Shown here: one piece after another, positions 14,601 to 20,534 of the stretch
Layout of the letters: the number at the start of each line of letters is the position of its first letter
Position numbering within the stretch: position 1 is the stretch's first letter
Assembly: GCA_903927605.1 (NCBI GenBank)
Contig: CAIYNT010000128.1
Location: 1 to 20,534 of the forward strand
DNA from: an uncultured Holophagaceae bacterium
Lineage (GTDB): Bacteria > Acidobacteriota > Holophagae > Holophagales > Holophagaceae
Length of the DNA: 20,534 nt
Direction of reading: 5' to 3'
Translations under genes and position numbers: made by a program
Notes under the pieces: generated by a model
Told to the model about the DNA's origin: nothing
The model's database searches: none
The model's input: only the letters and a program-made list of their open reading frames with translations

Positions 14601-16922
14601 TCAAGGATTCAGGAAATATTTAGTGCCGCGCTTCTCGCCCTCGCGGCGCACCCGGCCCTGGGCCAGCAACTGCGCGATGGTGCCGTTCCACTGGCCGTCC
14701 GAGAGCCGGATCCTGGCCAGCACCTCTGCCTTGGCGGCGCCCTCCGGGAAGTCCGCCAGCACCCGGAGAATGGCTGGTTCGGCTTCGGCGTCAGACTCTG
14801 GGGCTTTAGCCGCCTGACTCGCCCTCGGGACTCTGGCGGCCCGCGGTGCCCGGCTGGCCCCGCCCAGGGCAGGTGCCGCCTGCAGCTGGGCCAGGGCTTC
14901 CTGCACGGCTGGCCGGGTGTGCTGGGCGATGAGAGCTGCGACTGACTGGGTCTTCAGGGACGCTTCCAGATCGTGGGCCAGGGCCAGGTGGCGCTCCTTG
15001 GCACACTTGGGAATGACCCTCTCGGGCCACAGTTTCAGCGCCAAGTGCGCCCAGTCGTAGTCGCCCTTGGCCAGGGCCTCCCAGGCGGCCTTGGTGTCTT
15101 TGCGCCAGCCACTGTGGGACGTAAGGCGCCAGAGGGGCGCGGCGTTCAGAAGGACACCATCATCCAGGTTCGGATCAAAGAGGGGTGCCACGCGGGCCAC
15201 CTCATCTTGGAAACTGCGCAGCTCCTCGACGAAGGTTTCTTGGGCTTCGACCTCACTGGCGCGGGGCTGAGCTTGCCGCAATTGAGTGAGGCGCAGTTCC
15301 TCCTGATGCACCTTTGGCTTCACCGTCTCGTTCAGCACCCGGTAGAGACTGTCCTTCGTGAGGCGCGGGTAGTAGAGCCACACCGAGTAGCTGCCGGAGT
15401 TGGTACCCAGTTGCCAATAGACGGGTGCCTTGCGGCGACTCTTCGAGTGCCGCTTGAGATGGCGCTCGAAGTAGGTACGGCGATACCAAGTGCGGAGGTC
15501 GCTACCCAGCATGCTTTCCAGCTCCTGCTGCCACGCCTCAGCCTGTGGGCCAACTACTTGAGCCAGCACCGTCAAAGCCCGTTGCACCATATCCAGGCCG
15601 TGACCCTCGTCATCCACCAGCAAGTCATGTTCGGGGAGAAAGCGCCCTGAGGTATCCCGGGCAGGGTGGAAGCCATCAGCGCCGAGCAACATGCCTCGGC
15701 TCACCACAGGTAATTGGTCGAAGGGTCCCGGTAAGGGCGGGATTGGGCGCTTGCCAGTGGCCAGATCTGCATCCCAACGGCCCATGGAAGCACCGAGTAA
15801 CCACGATGCTAAATCCTCCGCCAAGCCTTCAGCAGTGACAGAAGCAACTACTTCTTCCTCGCCTTCCTCATCTGCATCGGGGGAACCCTCAGTGCCTAAC
15901 CCATCTTCCGTTTCCGCAACAAGTAAGTCATAGAGCCCAAGCGCAGCAGGGTTTGCAAGGGCGACACGATCTTGCTCCTTATCAATTCCATAAAGATCCC
16001 AGCAATGTTTGTCTATTTCAATTTGGAGACGAGACATTTCTGCTGCATCCAAATGGATCGATTCGTCCCATCCCGAGACACGAGACAGAATGGTCGTCCC
16101 CGAGGCCATTAATATCGCGGGGAGGAGGAACATGTGGCTTGTTTCCTCCACCTGATCGCGTCTTTGTTTGAACGACCAGATAGCCCCCGACCGCTTGGAA
16201 AGAAATAATTGATCCGATGCATTGAGCACTGGTACCGGAGTCCGTTGGATGACCCCAACCTCGTAAGATCTGGCCGCCCCACCTCGCTTTGCATCCGCGG
16301 CTGCGAGACATAACGAGATGAAGCCCATGAATGGGGTGCTGGTAGTGACCGCCATTAATGCAAGCAATTGGGAGGCATCATCACCATCGACAAACGCAGA
16401 AGGGCCCTTATGCCCAAATGCGCAGCCTGAGGGGAGCGCCCGCATTGACAACGCGCTCTTTGTCCGAAGCGGCCAGGTCAATCCCGGCCGGGTGAAGTAG
16501 TTTGTATTCTGAGGCCGCCCTCGGCCCCACTCGAGAACCTGAGCACCATTACCTTCCCAATGAACAATCAAGTGCAGATCTGCATAGTGAGGGCTGTAGT
16601 TTCCCCCCTTGGCAAAGGGCAACCAAACACTACCAAGGGCCCTAGCAGGAGCTTCCCACCAAGCCCTAACAAATCGTGGGTCATCTGCAGTGGCTGTTCC
16701 CTGTCTGGCCTGGCGCCCAGCATGTTCTACCGGATCTAAGTTCTGGTAACAAGCAAGGACTGTGTTGCTGACCCAGTAGGCAAACGGTGATCCTGGAATC
16801 AACTCGAAAAACTTAGCATCGGTTTCCATTCGGAGCGGATGCTCGGTATCACTCAGAGCTGCGACCAAAGCACTAGCCTTATCTGTCTCCCCAGTGAGTC
16901 GTAGGAATACAGTGGGTGACAT
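14601..16922 (-). CDS. Stand-alone PglX C-terminal specificity half, copy 1
   Basis: The product is 773 residues from the ATG at 16922, preceded by GGGGAG at 4 bases spacing. Upstream GTG (16937) and ATG (16934) starts are possible, but MSPTVFLRLTGETDKA aligns with the start of copy 2. There is no methyltransferase motif. Numbered from that ATG, residues ~1-330 are the divergent target-recognition region, with NYFTRPGLTW (141-150) and GVIQRTPVP. An acidic linker (about 335-359) is followed by the block shared with copy 2 (about 368-687). The tail is an Ala/Arg/Pro-rich linker and then a predicted winged helix (about 715-770, LSDGQWNGTIAQLLAQGRV to KRGTKYFL) that copy 2 lacks. Oddly, this C half is placed before the catalytic half. 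Inference: it is an alternative specificity subunit for the shared catalytic half. Confidence 0.85.
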   Translation of the reverse strand: MSPTVFLRLTGETDKASALVAALSDTEHPLRMETDAKFFELIPGSPFAYWVSNTVLACYQNLDPVEHAGRQARQGTATADDPRFVRAWWEAPARALGSVWLPFAKGGNYSPHYADLHLIVHWEGNGAQVLEWGRGRPQNTNYFTRPGLTWPLRTKSALSMRALPSGCAFGHKGPSAFVDGDDASQLLALMAVTTSTPFMGFISLCLAAADAKRGGAARSYEVGVIQRTPVPVLNASDQLFLSKRSGAIWSFKQRRDQVEETSHMFLLPAILMASGTTILSRVSGWDESIHLDAAEMSRLQIEIDKHCWDLYGIDKEQDRVALANPAALGLYDLLVAETEDGLGTEGSPDADEEGEEEVVASVTAEGLAEDLASWLLGASMGRWDADLATGKRPIPPLPGPFDQLPVVSRGMLLGADGFHPARDTSGRFLPEHDLLVDDEGHGLDMVQRALTVLAQVVGPQAEAWQQELESMLGSDLRTWYRRTYFERHLKRHSKSRRKAPVYWQLGTNSGSYSVWLYYPRLTKDSLYRVLNETVKPKVHQEELRLTQLRQAQPRASEVEAQETFVEELRSFQDEVARVAPLFDPNLDDGVLLNAAPLWRLTSHSGWRKDTKAAWEALAKGDYDWAHLALKLWPERVIPKCAKERHLALAHDLEASLKTQSVAALIAQHTRPAVQEALAQLQAAPALGGASRAPRAARVPRASQAAKAPESDAEAEPAILRVLADFPEGAAKAEVLARIRLSDGQWNGTIAQLLAQGRVRREGEKRGTKYFLNP
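14862..15821 (-). repeat. Long direct repeat, copy in first PglX C half
   Basis: This is the counterpart of 9890-10846, in the same orientation. It covers the DLASWL to QLQAAPA part of copy 1. Similarity fades abruptly on the 5' side into the acidic linker and target-recognition region, and ends on the 3' side where copy 1 gains its Ala/Arg/Pro linker and winged helix. This is the pattern expected if the flanks were exchanged or acquired separately. Confidence 0.85.
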
Positions 16923-16926
16923 TGGG

Positions 16927-16932
16927 CTCCCC
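16927..16932 (-). promoter_or_regulatory. Shine-Dalgarno deciding the start of PglX C half copy 1
   Basis: On the minus strand this is GGGGAG, four bases before the ATG at 16922. It overlaps the two upstream candidate starts (GTG 16937, ATG 16934) and argues for the 16922 start, as does the alignment with copy 2. Confidence 0.55.
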
Positions 16933-16933
16933 A

Positions 16934-19900
16934 TCACTGCAGAAGGATTCGATTGCCGGCCGCCAAGGGACCTTCACATGCTTCCCGAAGCCTTTGTAGA
17001 GCCGCCTCAAGCTGCTCCGGTGTTTCGATGCCTCCATTGAAGTAGTCCGCCAAGCGCAGGGTCACCAGATGCCCGGCGTCATGGGCACTCAGCACCTTGG
17101 CCTGGGCCTTCTGGAGCAGGCTGAGCGCCGCGTTGCGTTCGGCCCGCAGCTGGGGAATGGATACGTCCTCGGCGTAGGCGCTGGCCAGGGCGAGGAAGGG
17201 TTTCTCCTGCAGCTCCTGCTGGGTCGCGTCGAGCTTGGCCCAACCCGTGGTGTGGCGTAGCTGGTCGAGGGCGGCGCGATAGACCGTGACGCGGGACTGC
17301 AGGGCTTCCTCACGCCGGGCCTCGAAGGCGCCCTGCAGTGCCTGGGCGAGCTGCTCGATCTCGGGAAGGTCCCGGAAGAAGGTCTCCTTCCCGAGAAGGT
17401 CTGAGAGTCGCTCACCCTTCTGTTGAAGCTCGGCCGAGGTGTCGGGCTCGCCTTGGAGGAAGGCCCAGGCATCGCGCAGAGTCTTGCCTGCCTTCTCAAG
17501 GATGGCCAGATTCACGTCGTGGAGCGCTGCCTGTAGTTCACTGGCGCGACTGAGGGAGTCCTTCAGACCATGGTGGTGGGCCTTGAAGGTGAGGATCGTG
17601 TGTTCCTCGTTGCCACTGCGGATGTCCTGGATATGCTCCAGGGCCTGTTGCAGGGTGGCATCGCCGGGGAGGTGGTGCCGCACCAGCAGGGTGTGGACCT
17701 GCTGCAGGCCCTGGGAGTGTTTCTCCAGTTCCTTCCGGATCTCCGTGGCGAGCTTGCCCTGGTTGATTTCCAACTCGCGGCCGAAAGTGGCCTTGAAGGC
17801 TTCAGCGACCTGGGCCACCGTCTTGAAGTCCATGGCCTCCTTGGGCTGGAAGGAGGCGGCCTTGTAGGCGGTGTTGTTGGTGAAGGCGGTCTTGGCGGCG
17901 AGGCTGCCGGCCTGATCGAAGCTCTGGCCCCCGGACTGCACCACCAGCTTGCCCGCCCGCAGGAGGCAGGCCACCAGGAGGCGGACCATGTCCGCTTCCC
18001 AGCCGTAAGGCTCCTTGCGGAAGGCCTCTTCCAGTTGTTTGCCCGTCGGGGCATCGCCAAAGTCCGCCTGATGCTTGATCCGCTTGAAGATTTCCGCCAG
18101 GGGCGCCTGGTCCACGGCCAGGGTTACCGTGGTACCGGTTTCCTGGAGCAGGTGCAGCTTGGTGAAAAGGGGCGAGAGCCCCTTGAGGGAATCCGCACTC
18201 AGCACGCTGTTCAGATCCTTGGCCTCGACCCGGGCCGCGGCTTCCTTAAACCGGGGATAGACCTCTGGCAGTGCCTGGGCCAAGAGCGCCTTCACGGAGG
18301 CATCCACGGCCGCCGAGCCTTGGGGGCTGCGGTCGTTGCCATGGAAGAAGACCGTACCCGATAGCAGGCTGTCTTTAAGGCGCCGGCGGAGCTCTTCCTT
18401 GTGCCGGGTCAACCGATGTCGCTCTTCGCCCAGGAGGTGGCCCTGGTCCGCCCCCTGGGGACCGCCCCTGGGCTTGATCATCTCGCTGGAGCGGAACACC
18501 TGCCGCAGATCTTCCTCCAGGGCGGCATTGAGGGCCCCAACCCAGAACACCTCCCGGTTATCCGCCTGGCTGCGTTTCCGGAATTCCTCGACCTTCTCGT
18601 CGAAGTCGCCGCCTTCCTGGGCCAGATGGATATTGACGGGAATATCCCCATCGATGAGGACCTTGCCCTGCAGGACTAGCCCGGCCTTGAAGGATTTCAC
18701 CTCCAGCAGGGTCTGGGTGGGCTGCGGTTCCCAGAAGCCAGTCACCGATTCGGCCAGGAGCTGGTTGCGTTCCGCTGCCTTCGGCTCCATGGCTTCCCGC
18801 CGCCGTTCCCAATCATCCTCCACGGGGCTGGGTATGCGGTAGCCATCGTCGCCCTTGCGGACGAGCAGGCCCTTTTCGAGCTGGTTCAAGGCCTCCCGCA
18901 CTTGGGGCAGGAGGGAATCGGCGGCCACGGCGGGATGCAGGACCGCCGCGATGTTCTCGGCCGTTCGGTGGGCGGCTTTCACGAATTGCAGCAGGCAGAT
19001 CGCCTTGGCCACGGAGGCTGCCAGTGGGTGAGTGACATGCTTCGGGATGTCGGTGATCTTCCCGCGCGTCTCGCTATCGACATTGGGCGATACGAGGTCA
19101 TAGACATGTTCGAAGGTGACGAGCTGCCCCACCTCCTGACTCGCCAGGTTGGTTTGGGGGCCGATGAGGAGCTGCTGAGCGAGCTTGATGATGGTGCGGT
19201 TCGCCCCCCCGACGTGGCGGGAGGCGCCCCCTTGGGTCCGGAGGCCCGAGACCACCTGGATGATGAGATCCACCTGATAGGGCAGCAGAGGATAGAGATC
19301 CACGAAGGCCTGGGCCGTGAGGGGCGGCAGCGTGATTTCCGCCGTGACCTTGGTGCAGTCGGCCAAGCGAGCCCGGTGCATATCGAACAAGTTCTTGAGC
19401 AGGGCTTCGGCTGCCTTGTTCTTTTCCAGCACGCGGCGACTCGTGACCTCGCTGATGTCACTGGGCTCGAGGTGGACTTGCAAATCCTGGGGGAAACGGT
19501 CCATCACCCGCGCCAATTCCACCCGCCGATCATCGAGGCCACTGACCAGCTCGGTGAGCTTTTCCTGGGAGGTGACCACCAGCCAGAACTTGCCCCTCCC
19601 CACCACGCCAAGCTGCTGCACGATGGCCTGGAGATCGAGCATCTTCTGCACATCTTTGGAGACAAACTGACCGACTTCGTCCACGACGAAGAGGAGGGCC
19701 TTGCCGGTGGCACGGCGTTCGATGAGCTCCTTGCAACGACGCGCCAACAGGCCCGCATTGATATCCGCCTGGGCCCTGGCGCCCTTCACCCAGGAATCCG
19801 CTGCTGGGTAGGTGGTGGTTTCGAGCTGATGCAGAACTGCGCTCGCCTCGTTGAGGGCAAACACGGCCAAATGCTTGCGGGTATCCCAGTGATGCTGGGG

Positions 19901-20473
19901 AAACAGGGTGTGGAAGGCGGTCTTGAAGGCCGCCAGCTTGCCATCTGCCTCCAAGGCGATTTCCAACTCCGCCAGATCGAGGTTGGAGGCATAGCCCAGG
20001 CTGCGCAGCAGTGCCAGGTAAGTGATTTTGGTGAGGGTCTCGTTGTGCTGGATGCCCTTTTCCGTGGACACATCGAAGATCACCAGATGCGTGGGAATTT
20101 TTTCGGTGATCTGCTGCAGGAGCAGGCCGGCCTTGGGCCCCTTGAAGCGTTCCTTCAAGATCGTGGCGGCACCCTCACCCACTAAGAGACGGTTCTCGAT
20201 GCCCAGACCAAAGTATTTCGCGAAGCTGGATTTGCCCGAACCGAAGAAGCCTGACACCCAGATACCGATGCCCTCATGGGGCTTGTTCGGCGTCTCGGCA
20301 TAGCGATCCAGCAGGGTCACAAAGGATCTCTGGATGGCGTCCGTGGTGACGTACTCCTGCAGTTCCTGCCGCACGATCTGCTCATCGTTCTGGTCAACCT
20401 TGATGACCTCCTCGATGGTGCGGTCGATCTGCCGGGCGAAAAGAGTCTTGATCGTGGCCATGGCGGCATCCAT
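16934..20473 (-). CDS. brxC: BREX protein BrxC (PglY-like P-loop ATPase)
   Basis: BrxC is the large ATPase of BREX, distantly related to ORC/Cdc6-type AAA+ proteins and thought to act with BrxB, PglX and PglZ on DNA. The product is 1179 residues, normal for the family. Walker A is GFFGSGKSS (75-83) and Walker B is LLFVVDE (260-266), followed by VGQFVSKDVQKML. The N-terminus TIKTLFARQIDRTIEEVIKV resembles the family start, which makes the second ATG (20461) the better homology match; the ATG at 20473 overlaps the brxB stop (TAATG) and would add four residues. The central part has the family-typical TQGGASRHVGGANRTIIKL stretch, and the C-terminal third is strongly helical and charged, probably coiled coil. 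The TGA at 16936-16934 is 11 bases from the next ATG. The gene is intact. Confidence 0.95.
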   Translation of the reverse strand: MDAAMATIKTLFARQIDRTIEEVIKVDQNDEQIVRQELQEYVTTDAIQRSFVTLLDRYAETPNKPHEGIGIWVSGFFGSGKSSFAKYFGLGIENRLLVGEGAATILKERFKGPKAGLLLQQITEKIPTHLVIFDVSTEKGIQHNETLTKITYLALLRSLGYASNLDLAELEIALEADGKLAAFKTAFHTLFPQHHWDTRKHLAVFALNEASAVLHQLETTTYPAADSWVKGARAQADINAGLLARRCKELIERRATGKALLFVVDEVGQFVSKDVQKMLDLQAIVQQLGVVGRGKFWLVVTSQEKLTELVSGLDDRRVELARVMDRFPQDLQVHLEPSDISEVTSRRVLEKNKAAEALLKNLFDMHRARLADCTKVTAEITLPPLTAQAFVDLYPLLPYQVDLIIQVVSGLRTQGGASRHVGGANRTIIKLAQQLLIGPQTNLASQEVGQLVTFEHVYDLVSPNVDSETRGKITDIPKHVTHPLAASVAKAICLLQFVKAAHRTAENIAAVLHPAVAADSLLPQVREALNQLEKGLLVRKGDDGYRIPSPVEDDWERRREAMEPKAAERNQLLAESVTGFWEPQPTQTLLEVKSFKAGLVLQGKVLIDGDIPVNIHLAQEGGDFDEKVEEFRKRSQADNREVFWVGALNAALEEDLRQVFRSSEMIKPRGGPQGADQGHLLGEERHRLTRHKEELRRRLKDSLLSGTVFFHGNDRSPQGSAAVDASVKALLAQALPEVYPRFKEAAARVEAKDLNSVLSADSLKGLSPLFTKLHLLQETGTTVTLAVDQAPLAEIFKRIKHQADFGDAPTGKQLEEAFRKEPYGWEADMVRLLVACLLRAGKLVVQSGGQSFDQAGSLAAKTAFTNNTAYKAASFQPKEAMDFKTVAQVAEAFKATFGRELEINQGKLATEIRKELEKHSQGLQQVHTLLVRHHLPGDATLQQALEHIQDIRSGNEEHTILTFKAHHHGLKDSLSRASELQAALHDVNLAILEKAGKTLRDAWAFLQGEPDTSAELQQKGERLSDLLGKETFFRDLPEIEQLAQALQGAFEARREEALQSRVTVYRAALDQLRHTTGWAKLDATQQELQEKPFLALASAYAEDVSIPQLRAERNAALSLLQKAQAKVLSAHDAGHLVTLRLADYFNGGIETPEQLEAALQRLREACEGPLAAGNRILLQ

Positions 20474-20534
20474 TAGAAAATCTTCGGGCGGTAGTTGTGT
20501 TCGGCATCCAGCACGCCCATGAAGCGCAGGCCAG
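20473..20534 (-). CDS. brxB: BrxB C-terminus (gene continues beyond right edge)
   Basis: Only the last 19 codons and a TAA (20475-20473) are inside the window. They read GLRFMGVLDAEHNYRPKIF, in keeping with the C-terminal LRLFG...NYYRAF-type end of DUF1788 (BrxB) proteins, which sit directly before brxC in type 1 BREX. The stop overlaps the first possible brxC ATG by one base (TAATG). Identification rests on this short motif and on position. Confidence 0.7.
   Translation of the reverse strand, partial: GLRFMGVLDAEHNYRPKIF

Noticed and set aside
12722..16922. Split PglX as a sequencing frameshift
   Set aside because: The C half lies upstream of the N half, each gene has its own stop and start signals, and no single indel would fuse them.
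9827..16922. Invertible pglX specificity cassette
   Set aside because: The two shared blocks are in direct, not inverted, orientation and no invertase gene is present in the window.
18902..20185. 427-codon open frame on the plus strand opposite brxC
   Set aside because: It is a shadow of the GC-rich brxC coding strand; the protein has no recognisable family features and brxC is certain.

Overview
The window is one long defence operon on the minus strand. It reads from the right edge toward the left: the 3' tail of brxB, then brxC, a stand-alone PglX C-terminal (specificity) half, a stand-alone PglX N-terminal methyltransferase half, a GNAT-fold acetyltransferase, a second PglX C-terminal half, pglZ, brxL, mcrB and mcrC. 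This gene set and order (brxB-brxC-pglX-pglZ-brxL) is that of a type 1 BREX phage-exclusion system; brxA and most of brxB lie beyond the right edge. A McrBC-type, modification-dependent restriction pair follows brxL in the same direction. Adjacent genes overlap by 1 to 4 bases or are separated by at most 44 bases, so the whole block is probably one transcript. Its promoter is not in the window.

The outstanding feature is the methyltransferase. Instead of one PglX of about 1200 residues there is one catalytic half (14593-12722) and two different C-terminal halves (16922-14601 and 11914-9827). The catalytic half stops just where the fused family would continue into the specificity region. Each C half starts with the sequence expected at that junction. 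The two C halves are divergent over their first ~330 residues, which carry the target-recognition part, then almost identical over ~300 residues, then different again at the extreme C-terminus (winged helix versus a short basic GRP-containing tail). This mirrors a type I restriction M subunit served by two alternative S subunits, and suggests a BREX system with two exchangeable recognition specificities. A GNAT-fold gene is wedged between the catalytic half and the second specificity half with 1-base and 4-base junctions.

Left of the operon is fpg (mutM), a base-excision repair glycosylase on the same strand but separated by 230 bases. Left of that, a convergent, visibly AT-richer gene encodes the C-terminal part of a histidine kinase, cut by the window edge.

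Base composition is mosaic by eye. The brxC, pglX-N, pglZ and brxL genes and the conserved 3' parts of the two C halves are GC-rich (roughly 60% or more). The variable 5' parts of the two C halves, the GNAT gene and mcrBC are noticeably lower, and the kinase is lowest. The host is probably a GC-rich proteobacterium, judging from a standard bacterial Fpg and the gene style, but nothing here fixes the genus. No tRNA, rRNA, CRISPR array, insertion sequence, integrase or invertase gene was seen, and no stretch over 300 bases lacks a gene.
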